This document shows positions 16,747 to 26,213 of a stretch of 64,000 nt of DNA, in pieces. The position numbers and the translations under genes are program-made. The stretch is taken from positions 4,193,501 through 4,257,500 of the forward strand of contig NZ_CP039250.1 in assembly GCF_004795895.1 (NCBI RefSeq), given 5' to 3'. The notes beneath the pieces are model-generated. The model worked only from the letters and a program-made list of their open reading frames with translations, searched no databases and was not told the DNA's origin. The DNA is from Sphingopyxis sp. PAMC25046 (lineage in GTDB: Bacteria > Pseudomonadota > Alphaproteobacteria > Sphingomonadales > Sphingomonadaceae). Positions within the stretch are counted from its first letter, which is position 1. Every line of letters begins with the position of its first letter.

Positions 16747-17976
16747 TCAGCCCTCGGCCGATTTCCCGAGCAACAGCACCGCGAGCGCAATCAGGATCGC
16801 AACGCTGTGGAGCGCGATTCGCCGCCAGCGCGTCGGCGCGGGATCGACCCATTCGACGACGAGGGCGGTCAGCGACTGGACGCCGTAATAGAGAACGAAC
16901 GCCTTCGACGCCCAAGCGATCACGGTGAAGATGCTGCCCGACCAAACGATGGCGGTCGCCGCGCCGGCCGCGACGACATATCCGACGCCCACCGATATCC
17001 GGTCGCGCGATGCCGTGCTCACCAGCCCGCTAGCGCCGTTCATGTCAGCCACCGCAGCCGACAGCTGCGACATCAGCGCCGCGACGATGACGCACGGCGC
17101 GATCAGCATGCCGACCGGACGCAGCAATTCGACGATATGCGTGTCGCCGCCCTCGGGTGGCAGGCGGCCGTCGAGCCAGGGCGTCAGCAGGCCGATGAAC
17201 AGCATATAGACGATGAAGGCGATCCATTGCGCGTGGCGCATCGTTCGCACCCGCGTCTGCGCATCGTAGCTGTGGCCAAGGTAGCGCGAGGTTTCGAAAC
17301 CCTGGACCAGAATGATGAGGCCCAGCAGAATGCGCAGCGAGTCCCAGCCCTCTGCCGTTCCGGCAAGCGGCTTGACCGTGACCCCTCCGTCCATGAGCAG
17401 CTGCGCGCCCATGCTCCACGCGAGCGCTGCGATCAGCGCTGCAATCAACGCCAGTTTGAGTCCAACCGAACCGAGCTCAACATGTTCGAGCCACCGCAGC
17501 CCGCCGAGATAACCGAGCACCGCCAGTACGGCGAGAATACCCGTCGTCACCAGATGTGCCAGCGCGGGATCGACGATCCCCAGCCCCTTGAGCGCGAAGT
17601 CGGAAAGCAGGCTGAGATAATAAGCGATCGACACGAAATAGGCGAGGATCAGCGCGAGGTCGGCGGCGCGGTCGAGCCAGATCAGAACGGGGCGCGGATT
17701 GTCGGCGGCGAGCATCGGCTCGAGCCGACTGATATTGTCGCGCACCGCGAGCCCGAACAGGTATGAAATGCCGCAAAGCGCCGCCATCGCCAACACCGCA
17801 TAACGGCCTGCGGCATGGCCGAGAATCGGCCCTGCGACAAGGAAGCCGGAGCCGATGATGGAGGCAAGCGGGGTCACCGTCGCACGCCAATTGGTCGAAC
17901 GAAGGACATTGGGCGACAGCATGAACGCCGCCCCGCCGACCGCGACGACGAGCATCGCGATGTCCGCGGAGTTCAA
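16747..17976 (-). CDS. Multi-pass membrane transporter (APC-like)
   Basis: A 409-aa integral membrane protein with about 11-12 hydrophobic helices, spread evenly through the sequence, and a short basic C-terminus. The fold looks like an amino acid-polyamine-cation (APC) permease, but no diagnostic motif is certain. The start is either a TTG at 17976, overlapping the stop of the acyl-CoA dehydrogenase gene (TTGA), or an ATG at 17955. With the dehydrogenase and the amidohydrolase it forms a three-gene same-strand run, so uptake of an amino or acyl-amino acid is a reasonable guess. Confidence 0.6.
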   Translation of the reverse strand: MNSADIAMLVVAVGGAAFMLSPNVLRSTNWRATVTPLASIIGSGFLVAGPILGHAAGRYAVLAMAALCGISYLFGLAVRDNISRLEPMLAADNPRPVLIWLDRAADLALILAYFVSIAYYLSLLSDFALKGLGIVDPALAHLVTTGILAVLAVLGYLGGLRWLEHVELGSVGLKLALIAALIAALAWSMGAQLLMDGGVTVKPLAGTAEGWDSLRILLGLIILVQGFETSRYLGHSYDAQTRVRTMRHAQWIAFIVYMLFIGLLTPWLDGRLPPEGGDTHIVELLRPVGMLIAPCVIVAALMSQLSAAVADMNGASGLVSTASRDRISVGVGYVVAAGAATAIVWSGSIFTVIAWASKAFVLYYGVQSLTALVVEWVDPAPTRWRRIALHSVAILIALAVLLLGKSAEG

Positions 17977-19148
17977 CGTTGGCCGCCGAACAATTGCCGC
18001 CCCGCGAGGTCGAGCATGATTTCCTCGCTGCCACCTCCGATCGCATTGACGCGCACCTCGCGATAGATGCGCTCGACCTTGCTGCCCGTTATATAGGATG
18101 CGCCGCCGAGGATTTGCGCTGCCTCGCGCGCGACGGCCTCCAGCATCCGCGTCGCCTGTACCTTGAGCATCGCGAAGTCGGCGGGGCGGTCCTTGCCGTT
18201 TTTGACCTGCCAGGCGCAGAGGTCGACCCACGCCTGCGTCGCCTCGATCTGGCGCTCCATGTCTGCGAGCTTGATGCGGATCGACTGGTGGCCGACGAGC
18301 GGCTTGCCGAACGTCTCGCGGCTCTGCGCCCACTCGGCCGCCTCGGCCATCGCGACGCGGGCATAGGCGCAACAGCCCATCGCCATGCCAAGCCGCTCGC
18401 TGTTGAAATTGCGCATGATGCCGATGAAGCCGCCGTTTTCGGGACCGATCAGGTTCGCGGCGGGAACGCGGACGTCGCTGAAATAAATCGCCGCGGTGTC
18501 GCTGCACCGCCAGCCCATCTTGTCGAGCCTTGTACGCTCGACGCCGGGGCTGTCCATCTCGATCAGCAGCAGCGAGATGCCCGCGGCGCCCGGGCCGCCG
18601 GTGCGGACGGCGCAGGTCAGCCAGTCGGCGCGCATGCCGCTGGTGATGAACATCTTCCCGCCGTTGACGATATAGCTGTCGCCGTCGCGCACGGCCGTGG
18701 TCTTCAGGTTGGCGACATCGCTGCCGCCGCTCGCCTCGGTGATGCCCAGCGCGATGATCTTGTCGCCTGCGAGCACCGGCGGCGCGACGCGTTGTTTCAG
18801 TTCCTCCGAGCCCAGCGCAAGGATCGGGGGCAGGCCGATCCCATGCGTCATCAGCGACGCGCCGAGCCCGCCCGCGCCCACCGCCGCGAGTTCCTCGGTC
18901 AGCACCAGCCCGTGGAAATTGTCGAAGCCTTCCGAATGGCCACCATATTGTTCGGGATAGCGCAGCCCGAGGATGCCGGCATCGGCGGCCTTTTTGTGAA
19001 GCGCGCGCGGCAGTTCGCCCTCCGCCTCCCAGCGGTCGATGTTGGGCGCGATTTCGCGGTTCACGAAACGGCGGACGCTTTGCGCCAACGCTTCGTGGGT
19101 TTCGTCATAATGGGGCGATCGCGCGCGCCAGTCGTCGAAGGCTGTCAT
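17973..19148 (-). CDS. Acyl-CoA dehydrogenase
   Basis: A 391-aa FAD enzyme that forms the alpha-beta double bond of acyl-CoA. Family blocks are LGITEASGGSDVANLKTTA, the MFITSG strand, RIYREVRVNAIGGGSEEIM and the helical QSRETFGKPL. The Glu found in the YEGT motif of medium-chain enzymes is Gly here (IGGGS), as in long-chain and isovaleryl types whose base lies in another helix. The start at 19148 (MTAFDDW) is chosen over a longer frame. It overlaps the following permease gene and is divergent from the dipeptidase. Confidence 0.88.
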   Translation of the reverse strand: MTAFDDWRARSPHYDETHEALAQSVRRFVNREIAPNIDRWEAEGELPRALHKKAADAGILGLRYPEQYGGHSEGFDNFHGLVLTEELAAVGAGGLGASLMTHGIGLPPILALGSEELKQRVAPPVLAGDKIIALGITEASGGSDVANLKTTAVRDGDSYIVNGGKMFITSGMRADWLTCAVRTGGPGAAGISLLLIEMDSPGVERTRLDKMGWRCSDTAAIYFSDVRVPAANLIGPENGGFIGIMRNFNSERLGMAMGCCAYARVAMAEAAEWAQSRETFGKPLVGHQSIRIKLADMERQIEATQAWVDLCAWQVKNGKDRPADFAMLKVQATRMLEAVAREAAQILGGASYITGSKVERIYREVRVNAIGGGSEEIMLDLAGRQLFGGQR

Positions 19149-19226
19149 GGCGCGATGCTGCGCGGCGTTGACGCGCACGTCAAGTCGGGCTTGCACTGCG
19201 GCAACAAGCACTTAAGGTCGCGCGCC

Positions 19227-20483
19227 ATGAACAAGCCCACCCTGCTCGCCGGCCTCGCCGCACTCGCCCTGATTTCCACCCCCGCGATGGCGCAGAAGTC
19301 GCCCGAAGCGGTCGCCGAGGCGGCGCTCAAGAAGGCGCCGGTGTTCGACGGGCATAACGACGTGCCGTGGGAACTGCGCGGCAGCGTCGGCAATGTGATC
19401 AACGGTTTCGACTTTCGCGACACCACCAAGCCCAAGCCCGACGGCAGCGTGATGCACACCGACATCCAGCGCCTGCGCAAGGGGCATGTCGGGGCGCAAT
19501 TCTGGTCGGTCTATGTGCCCAGCAACACGAACGAGCAGCAAGCGGTGCAGCAGACGATCGAGCAGATCGACGTCGCGAAGCGGCTGATCGCGCGCTACCC
19601 GAACGACCTCGGCTTCGCGTCGACCTCGACCGAACTCGAACAGCAGATGAAGGCGGGCAAGGTGGCGGGCATGCTCGGCGCCGAAGGCGGTCAGTCGATC
19701 GGCTCGTCGCTTGCCGTGCTACGCGAGCTTTATGGCATGGGCGTGCGCTACATGACGCTGACCCATGGCAAAACGACGCCGTGGGCCGACAGTGCGACCG
19801 ACGCGCCGCAGCATGACGGCCTCACCGATTTCGGCAAACAGGTCGTTCGCGAAATGAACCGCCTCGGCATGATCGTCGACCTCAGTCACGTCAGCGAAGC
19901 GACGATGAAGGACGCGCTGGAGGTGTCGAAGGCGCCGGTGATGTTCAGCCACTCTGGGGTGCGAGCGGTCAACGACCATCCGCGCAACGTGCCCGACAGC
20001 GTGCTGCCCGCGGTCAAGGCGAACGGCGGTGTCGTGATGGTCGTGCTATACGCGGCGTTCCTCGATCCCAAGCTGCGCGCGCACGGCCTGTCGCGCACGG
20101 CGGAAAAGGCGCGGCTCGACGCGCTATACGTCGGCAATCCCGATGCTGTCGCCCCGGCGCTGAAAGCGTGGGACGCCGCGAACCCGGCGCCGCAGGTGCC
20201 GATCGGGATCGCGGCGGACCATATCGATCATCTCAAGAAGACGATCGGCGTCGATCATATCGGGATCGGCGGCGACTATGACGGCATGGACGCGACCCCG
20301 GTCGGGCTGGAGGATGTCACAGGCTATCCGCGGCTGTTAGCCGAACTCGCGCGGCGCGGCTATACGCAGGCCGAGCTCGAGAAGATTTCGAGCGGCAACA
20401 TGCTGCGCGTGCTCAAGGCGGTCGAAGCCTATGCGGCGAGCCAGAAAGGCCGGCCGCCGATCGAGACGCCGGTCGCGAAATAG
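19227..20483 (+). CDS. Membrane dipeptidase (M19 family), exported
   Basis: A zinc-dependent dipeptidase of 418 aa with a cleavable signal peptide (AALALISTPAMAQ). Metal ligands are in DGHNDVPWELRG, the bridging Glu is in MLGAEGGQSIG, further His residues are in DLSHVSE and MFSHSG, and the late Asp is in GIGGDYDGMD. This is the renal-dipeptidase family, which cleaves dipeptides and some D-amino-acid peptides in the periplasm. It diverges from the acyl-CoA dehydrogenase run, and its stop is two bases from the convergent DoxX stop. Confidence 0.9.
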   Translation: MNKPTLLAGLAALALISTPAMAQKSPEAVAEAALKKAPVFDGHNDVPWELRGSVGNVINGFDFRDTTKPKPDGSVMHTDIQRLRKGHVGAQFWSVYVPSNTNEQQAVQQTIEQIDVAKRLIARYPNDLGFASTSTELEQQMKAGKVAGMLGAEGGQSIGSSLAVLRELYGMGVRYMTLTHGKTTPWADSATDAPQHDGLTDFGKQVVREMNRLGMIVDLSHVSEATMKDALEVSKAPVMFSHSGVRAVNDHPRNVPDSVLPAVKANGGVVMVVLYAAFLDPKLRAHGLSRTAEKARLDALYVGNPDAVAPALKAWDAANPAPQVPIGIAADHIDHLKKTIGVDHIGIGGDYDGMDATPVGLEDVTGYPRLLAELARRGYTQAELEKISSGNMLRVLKAVEAYAASQKGRPPIETPVAK

Positions 20484-20485
20484 GC

Positions 20486-20887
20486 CTAGGCGCGGCGGCG
20501 AAACGGCCAGTCGGTCGCGCCGCTCGCCCACACCGCCCACCAGATGATCAGCGGCTGTGCGGCAAGGCGCGGGGCGTGATACCACCAGCCGAGCGTCTCG
20601 CCATTGATGGCGACGTTCGCGAACGCGTGGTGGAAGTTCGCGGGCCAGACGCAGAGCGCATAGAGCGCGAGGCCCCAACCGGCCGCCTTGCGCACCCTTG
20701 GGATCATCAGCCCGATTGCGCCCGCGATTTCCGCGACCCCGGTCGCGGCGACGACGAAGACGGGCGCGGGTATCCACGGCGGGGTGATCGCGAGGAAAGG
20801 CGCGGGCGTCGCGAGATGGCGCCAGCCCGCATAACCATAAGCGAGCACGAGCAGCCAGCGCAGGATCGTGCGAACGCGCTCCTTCAC
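20486..20887 (-). CDS. DoxX-family membrane protein
   Basis: A 133-aa membrane protein with four hydrophobic helices and the DoxX pattern: WLLVLAYGYAGWRHL at the start, then VAATGVAEIAGAIGLMIP and a WGLALYALCVWPAN segment with HHAFAN. DoxX-like proteins are linked to oxidative stress and quinone-dependent electron transfer. It overlaps the upstream ferredoxin-NADP reductase gene by four bases, so the redox pairing is probably functional. Confidence 0.82.
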   Translation of the reverse strand: MKERVRTILRWLLVLAYGYAGWRHLATPAPFLAITPPWIPAPVFVVAATGVAEIAGAIGLMIPRVRKAAGWGLALYALCVWPANFHHAFANVAINGETLGWWYHAPRLAAQPLIIWWAVWASGATDWPFRRRA

Positions 20888-22176
20888 CGTCCGATGGCTT
20901 GGAGCATCGCCTCGATGCTCGTGAATTTTTCGCGCGGATTGCCGTCGAGCGCGGCGGCGACCTCGGCCTCCTCGATCCGGCGCCAGTCGCGGAAGGTGAC
21001 GGGGGTGATGCCCCGCCCCGCGAGCAAGGCATCAAGCGCGGGACGGCCCGCCTTGCCGGCACCGCGACCGATATCCTCGAGCACCATCTCGCCGATCCGG
21101 GCGCCGTCGGGCTTGTTGGTGCCGATCGTCCCCGACGGACCGCGCCGGGCCCAGCCGACCGCATAGAGGCCGGACAGGATGCGCCCTTCGTCGCTCGCGA
21201 AGCGGCCGCGGCCATGTTCATAGGGTACCCCGGGGATCGGCGGGGTCTGGTATCCGATGCAACTGATTACGAGGCCGGCGTCGACGGCATAGGTCTCACC
21301 GGTGCCATGGCTGCGAAGATCGGCGTCGAGGACGGTCTTCTCCACGATGACGCGTTGGACGCGTCCCTCGCCTTCGATCGCCACCGGCATCGCGAAGAAA
21401 TCGAAATCGATCGTCACCGGTTTGGCGACCGGGTTGGCCGCGAATTGTCGAAGGTGCGTCGCCGACTTGCGCATCCCGGGCTCGAGCATCGCATCGTCGC
21501 CCTCGTCGGGGAGGTCGGCGGGATCGACACGCGGGCTCGCGCGCTCGAGATGACCGAGTTCGCCAAGCTCCTTCGGCGTCATCGCGATCTGGTGCGGACC
21601 GCGGCGGCCGAGGATCTGGATATGGCGCACCGCGCTCGCGGCCAGGATATCGCGCGCGTGCGCGACGATGTCGCTGCCTGCGAATTCGCTCGGCGTCTTG
21701 GCGAGGATGCGCGCGACGTCGAGGGCGACATTACCGTTGCCGATCACCGCCACACCCGGCGCGTCGAGCGGTGGATCGAGGTCGGCGAAGTCAGGGTGGC
21801 CGTTGTACCAGCCGACAAAGGCCGCGCTGCCGATTACGCCGGGAAGGTCGGCACCGGCTATGTCGAGCGGCCGATCGTTCGGCGCGCCGGTCGCGAGCAC
21901 CACGGCGTCGTATAGGCCGACAAGCTCGTCGATCGTCACGTCGCTGCCAACCGAGACATGACCGACGAAGCGGACATTGTCGGTGAGCGCGGTGCCCTCG
22001 TAGCGGCGCGACACCGCCTTGATCGATTGATGGTCGGGGGCGACGCCGGTGCGAATCAGGCCATAGGGCACGGGCAGCCGGTCGATGACGTCGACCGCTA
22101 TATCGTCCGCTTTCTGCAATGTTTCGGCGGTATAATAGCCCGCCGGGCCCGACCCGACGATCGCGACATGACGCAT
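20884..22176 (-). CDS. fprA: Ferredoxin/adrenodoxin-NADP reductase
   Basis: A 430-aa FAD flavoprotein that moves electrons between NADPH and ferredoxin. The N-terminal FAD motif is VAIVGSGPAGYYTAE, followed by LPVPYGLIRTGVAPDHQSIK, the second dinucleotide motif VAVIGNGNVALDVARIL, and the late GWARRGPSGTIGTNKPDG. This is the adrenodoxin-reductase (FprA) type rather than the plant type. The ATG at 22176 follows AGGAG and a TTG; the next gene overlaps by four bases. Confidence 0.92.
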   Translation of the reverse strand: MRHVAIVGSGPAGYYTAETLQKADDIAVDVIDRLPVPYGLIRTGVAPDHQSIKAVSRRYEGTALTDNVRFVGHVSVGSDVTIDELVGLYDAVVLATGAPNDRPLDIAGADLPGVIGSAAFVGWYNGHPDFADLDPPLDAPGVAVIGNGNVALDVARILAKTPSEFAGSDIVAHARDILAASAVRHIQILGRRGPHQIAMTPKELGELGHLERASPRVDPADLPDEGDDAMLEPGMRKSATHLRQFAANPVAKPVTIDFDFFAMPVAIEGEGRVQRVIVEKTVLDADLRSHGTGETYAVDAGLVISCIGYQTPPIPGVPYEHGRGRFASDEGRILSGLYAVGWARRGPSGTIGTNKPDGARIGEMVLEDIGRGAGKAGRPALDALLAGRGITPVTFRDWRRIEEAEVAAALDGNPREKFTSIEAMLQAIGR

Positions 22177-22330
22177 CAACCCACTCCTCCGGGCATCCGC
22201 GCGGGCGCGCGGCCCCTCTTTTGTTATGGGGTGATGCTAGCGGCGAAATGCGGCAGGGCAAGCGCGCTTGTGCGGGCCGCCGCTCCGGCCTTGACAGGCG
22301 GCCCCCGCAATCATATTGCGCGCCCCTCTT

Positions 22331-22404
22331 TGCCCCGTCGTCTAATGGTAAGACTACGGATTCTGATTCCGTCTATTGAGGTTCGAATCCTCACGGGGCA
22401 TCCA
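22331..22404 (+). tRNA. tRNA-Gln(CTG)
   Basis: A 74-base cloverleaf can be drawn directly. The acceptor stem is tgccccg paired with cggggca, and the D-loop has aatggtaa. The anticodon arm is acgga-ttctgat-tccgt, which places CTG as the anticodon. The T arm is gaggttcgaatcctc. The sequence ends in an encoded CCA. It reads CAG, a common Gln codon in this high-GC genome. Confidence 0.97.
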
Positions 22405-22643
22405 GTTTTCGTCGCCGCGATCGCGAAGGCGGTACGAAACCTCCCAAACATTGATGGCGCCCCGGCCGCTTGCGCCACAAGGCCCCGCATTGGCACGCGC
22501 ATGCTTTGCGTTCACCCCGCGGGGCGTGACGTTCGCCGTTGCCGGCATGCGTTGGGCTGCACCGCCACGCCGATCGGCGGCGATTCGCTCCAAGCGATGA
22601 ACGGCCCGCGCTAGCGCCCCCTTTGGAAGAAGAGGGGACGAAA

Positions 22644-23138
22644 ATGATCGAGGCTACGCATGTTGTCGCGGAAACCGGCCCGACGGCGCCTGTGAAGGCG
22701 ATCCTGATCGGCGGTCTGGTGGGCGGCGTTCTCGATCTGGGTTTCGCCTTCACCGCCTGGGCGCTGAGGGGCGTCGGCCCGGCCGATATTCTGCGGAGCA
22801 TCGCGTCGGGGCTGCTGGGCCCCGCGGCCCGGAACGGCTTTGCGCCGGTGCCCTTGGGATTGGTGAGCCATTTCCTGCTCTCGTTCCTGTTTGCCGCGGC
22901 ATTCGTCCTCATCGCCGCGCGGATCGCGCCGTTGGGGCGCCAATCGCCCTGGCTCGCCGGTCCGCTCTACGGCGTCGCCGTCTATTTCGTGATGAACCGC
23001 ATCGTGCTCCCGCTCTCGAACTTCGCCGTTCCGGCTGGCGGGATGTCGCTCAGCTTTGCGGACCTTGCATCGCACATGTTCCTCTTCGGCCTGCCGATCG
23101 CGCTGGCGGCGCATCGCTGGGCGCGGGTCGATTCATAA
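22644..23138 (+). CDS. DUF1440-like four-helix membrane protein
   Basis: A 164-aa inner-membrane protein with four hydrophobic helices (about 20-45, 78-98, 112-130, 140-158). The first helix begins ILIGGLVGGVLDLGFAF, and a GLLGPAARNG loop follows, similar to YagU/DUF1440 proteins. The start at 22644 has GAGGGGA upstream. It ends 27 bases before the TonB receptor gene on the same strand and may be co-transcribed with it. Function unknown. Confidence 0.6.
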   Translation: MIEATHVVAETGPTAPVKAILIGGLVGGVLDLGFAFTAWALRGVGPADILRSIASGLLGPAARNGFAPVPLGLVSHFLLSFLFAAAFVLIAARIAPLGRQSPWLAGPLYGVAVYFVMNRIVLPLSNFAVPAGGMSLSFADLASHMFLFGLPIALAAHRWARVDS

Positions 23139-23165
23139 AAACGGACAATAACAGGGAGTATCAAT

Positions 23166-26027
23166 ATGTTGGGTAAATTTCGACCGCGTCACTATCTGCT
23201 TTCGACGACATTGCTCGGAAGCGTCGCCTGCATTACGCCAGCCTATGCGCAGGACGCGCCGGGCGGCGAGACGGCGATCGAGGATTCGGCGCCGATCGTC
23301 GTCACCGGCTCGCGCATCCAGAACCCCAATCTCGAGCAGTCGAGCCCCGTCCAGGTCGTGGGCGAGACCGAAATCGGACTTCGTCAGGCGACCAATGCCG
23401 AGGAACTAATCGGCGATCTGCCCGGCGTGTCACCCGGCGCCAACAGCGCGGTCAACAACGGGGGCGCGGGCTTCGCTTCGCTCAACCTGCGCGGCGTCGG
23501 CACCAACCGCAACCTCGTGCTGCTCGACGGGACGCGGCTCGTGCCGTCGTCGCTGCTCAGCGAGACCGACCTCAACATCATTCCCGTCGCGCTGATCGAA
23601 CGCGCCGAGATCGTGACCGGCGGCGCTTCGTCGGTCTATGGCGCCGACGCGATCGCCGGCGTCGCGAACTTCATCACCAAGCGCGACTTTGCGGGCGTCG
23701 AGCTCGCCAGCACGGTGGGCATCACCGAACGCGGCGACGGCGCGCGCTATCGCTTCGACGTGACGGTCGGCGCCAATTTCGACGACGGCCGCGGCAACGC
23801 GGTGCTCAATGTCGGCTATCAGAAAGTCGAGCCGGTGCTGCAGGGCGGCCGCGCCGTTTCGCGCGATACCTATTTCCTCGACGGCAGCCTCGTCGGTTCG
23901 GGAACGACAACGCCGACGCGCATCAACAATCGCATCTACAACCCCGCCGATGGTGCGCTCCGCGACTATGTGGGGTCGCGCGACGCCTATAATTTCGCGC
24001 CCGACAATTATTTCCAGACCCCGCTCGAACGCTATAACCTGTTCGGCGCGGCGCAATATGAAGTCGCCGACGGTATCGAAGTCTATGCCAAGGGCATGTT
24101 CACCCGGTCGAAGGTGCAGCTCAGCCTCGCCTCGTCGGGGATGTTCGGCGACACATGGCAACTGCCGCTCAACAACCCGTTCCTGCCCGATGCGGTGCGG
24201 TCGGAGGTTTGCGCCTCGAACGCGATCTCGGCCGCCGACTGCGCCGCGGCAGGCGCCGCGACCAGCCCGAACGATCCCGCCTATCGCGAGGTCGCAACGG
24301 TCATCAACCGCCGCTTCATCGAGGCGGGGCCGCGCATCCGCAACCTGACGACCAATCAGTTTCAGCTCTGGGCCGGCGTTCGCGGATCGATCACCGATAC
24401 GATCAAGTTCGACGTCTATGGTCTGCATGGCGAATCGGACCGCAAGAACAGCAATATCAACTGGGGCCTGAAATCGCGCGTGCAGCAGGCGCTGCGCGCG
24501 AACAGCGCGACTGAATGCGCCGATCCGTCGAACGGGTGCGTGCCGATTAACCTGTTCGGCGATGGCACCGATATTACGGACGAGGCGGTCGCCTTCTTCA
24601 ACCAGCCGGCGGGGTCGACGGTGAGCACGCGCCTGTCGGTCGTCAGCGGCAGCATCTCGGGCGAACTGGGCAATTTCCTGGCCGGGGAAACGCCGATCGG
24701 CTTCGCACTGGGGGCCGAATATCGCAAATATGGCGCCGAGCAGGTGTCCGATGTCGCATTCGGGACGCAGGACGAGGTGCTGGGCACGGGGGCGCCGTCG
24801 CCGTCCTTCTCGGGCACTTATAACGTCAAGGAAATCTTCGGCGAGCTGATCGTGCCGATCGTCGAGGATGTGCCCGGCATCTATAGCCTGACCGCCGAAG
24901 CTGGCATTCGCTTGTCGGATTATTCGAACACGGGCACCAGCACGACGTGGAAGGCGGGCGGCACCTGGGAACCGTTCCGCGGCTACAAGATTCGCGGCAT
25001 CTACCAACACTCGGTTCGGTCGCCGAATATTTCGGAGCTTTTCACGCCGATCACGACGGGCCTTGCGAACCTTGCCGAGGATCCGTGCCAGGGCTCCAAT
25101 CCGGTCGGCAACGCCGCCCTCACCGCGATCTGCATCGCACAGGGCGCGCCGACGGGTTCGATCGGGAATATTCCGGCGCCCTCCTCAGGCCAGATCAACC
25201 AGACAGCGGGCGGCAATCCGGACCTCGACGTCGAGACCGCCGATTCCTACACGCTGGGACTGGTCGTGACGCCGCCGCAGGTGCCCGGGCTCGCGATCAC
25301 CGCGGACTATTATCATATCAAGATTACCGACGCGATTACGTTGCCGACGCCCAACGACGTCTTTGGCCCCTGTTTCGACGAGGGCGATGCGGAGGCGTGT
25401 GCTCTGATCCGCCGCAATCCGCTCAACGGGTCGCTAAATGGCGGGGGGGATACGCCGGGGCAGATCGCGCTGCTTACCAATCAGGGGACGATCACGACGT
25501 CGGGCGTCGACCTGCGGATCAACTATGGCCTGCCCACCGGTTTCGGGCGGCTCAACTTCGACCTTTCGGGCAACTGGACCGAGCAGTCGAAGTTCAAGGC
25601 CTCGCCGACCAGCATCAATCGCGAGTGCGTCGGCCAATATAGTTCGAACTGTGGTTTCTTCGCCGGCGAAATCACCCCGAAATACAGCTTCAACATGCGG
25701 GCGACGGCGCAGATCGACGATTTCGGCGACATCTCGCTGCTGTGGCGCTGGCTCGACGGCTCGGATTATGAGCGAATCTTGGACGCCGACGGGATCGAAC
25801 CCGATTATCTGCATATCCCGAGCTACAGCTATTTCGACCTGACCTATCGCGCCAGGGTCGCCGACATCTTCACGCTCACGCTGGCGGTCCAGAACCTGCT
25901 CGACAAGGACCCGCCGCTCGTCAGCAATTATGTCGGCACGACGGCGCTCAACTCGGGCAACACCTATCCGACAACCTATGACGTGCTCGGACGGCGTTAC
26001 AGCCTGACCGCGAGCATGCGTTTTTAA
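23166..26027 (+). CDS. TonB-dependent receptor 1
   Basis: A 953-aa outer-membrane receptor for a large nutrient. It starts with a signal peptide ending PAYAQ, then the TonB-box region PIVVTGSRI. The plug domain has LRGVGTNRNLVLLDGTRL and GGASSVYGADAIAGVANFITK, and a beta-barrel ends in the terminal aromatic SLTASMRF. This is the large sphingomonad receptor class often tied to carbohydrates or plant compounds. It is followed, after a hairpin, by a LytS-type kinase and LytTR regulator, which could control it. Substrate unknown. Confidence 0.93.
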   Translation: MLGKFRPRHYLLSTTLLGSVACITPAYAQDAPGGETAIEDSAPIVVTGSRIQNPNLEQSSPVQVVGETEIGLRQATNAEELIGDLPGVSPGANSAVNNGGAGFASLNLRGVGTNRNLVLLDGTRLVPSSLLSETDLNIIPVALIERAEIVTGGASSVYGADAIAGVANFITKRDFAGVELASTVGITERGDGARYRFDVTVGANFDDGRGNAVLNVGYQKVEPVLQGGRAVSRDTYFLDGSLVGSGTTTPTRINNRIYNPADGALRDYVGSRDAYNFAPDNYFQTPLERYNLFGAAQYEVADGIEVYAKGMFTRSKVQLSLASSGMFGDTWQLPLNNPFLPDAVRSEVCASNAISAADCAAAGAATSPNDPAYREVATVINRRFIEAGPRIRNLTTNQFQLWAGVRGSITDTIKFDVYGLHGESDRKNSNINWGLKSRVQQALRANSATECADPSNGCVPINLFGDGTDITDEAVAFFNQPAGSTVSTRLSVVSGSISGELGNFLAGETPIGFALGAEYRKYGAEQVSDVAFGTQDEVLGTGAPSPSFSGTYNVKEIFGELIVPIVEDVPGIYSLTAEAGIRLSDYSNTGTSTTWKAGGTWEPFRGYKIRGIYQHSVRSPNISELFTPITTGLANLAEDPCQGSNPVGNAALTAICIAQGAPTGSIGNIPAPSSGQINQTAGGNPDLDVETADSYTLGLVVTPPQVPGLAITADYYHIKITDAITLPTPNDVFGPCFDEGDAEACALIRRNPLNGSLNGGGDTPGQIALLTNQGTITTSGVDLRINYGLPTGFGRLNFDLSGNWTEQSKFKASPTSINRECVGQYSSNCGFFAGEITPKYSFNMRATAQIDDFGDISLLWRWLDGSDYERILDADGIEPDYLHIPSYSYFDLTYRARVADIFTLTLAVQNLLDKDPPLVSNYVGTTALNSGNTYPTTYDVLGRRYSLTASMRF

Positions 26028-26079
26028 GGGTCGCGCTTCCGGCGCCGGGGACCAGTCCCCCTCGGTGCCGACCCGGTGT

Positions 26080-26107
26080 GCGGACGAAGGGTGGTGCCTT
26101 CGTCCGC
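26080..26107 (+). terminator. Hairpin after TonB receptor 1
   Basis: Perfect 11-base arms gcggacgaagg (26080-26090) and ccttcgtccgc (26097-26107) flank a six-base loop. It is 53 bases past the receptor stop. No T-run follows, so it may act with a cofactor or protect the mRNA end. Confidence 0.5.
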
Positions 26108-26213
26108 GCATCACATACGCTCTCACCCGCTCCTCTTCCGGCGCGGGTGAACGCACGATATCTGCGGCCGAACGTCGGTCGACAGCTTCTCGCCTTCCTG
26201 CGATAACCGCGCG

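Noticed and set aside
22331..22404. tRNA-Gln as an integration site for a genomic island
   Set aside because: No direct repeat of the tRNA end and no integrase were seen within reach, and flanking genes have normal composition.
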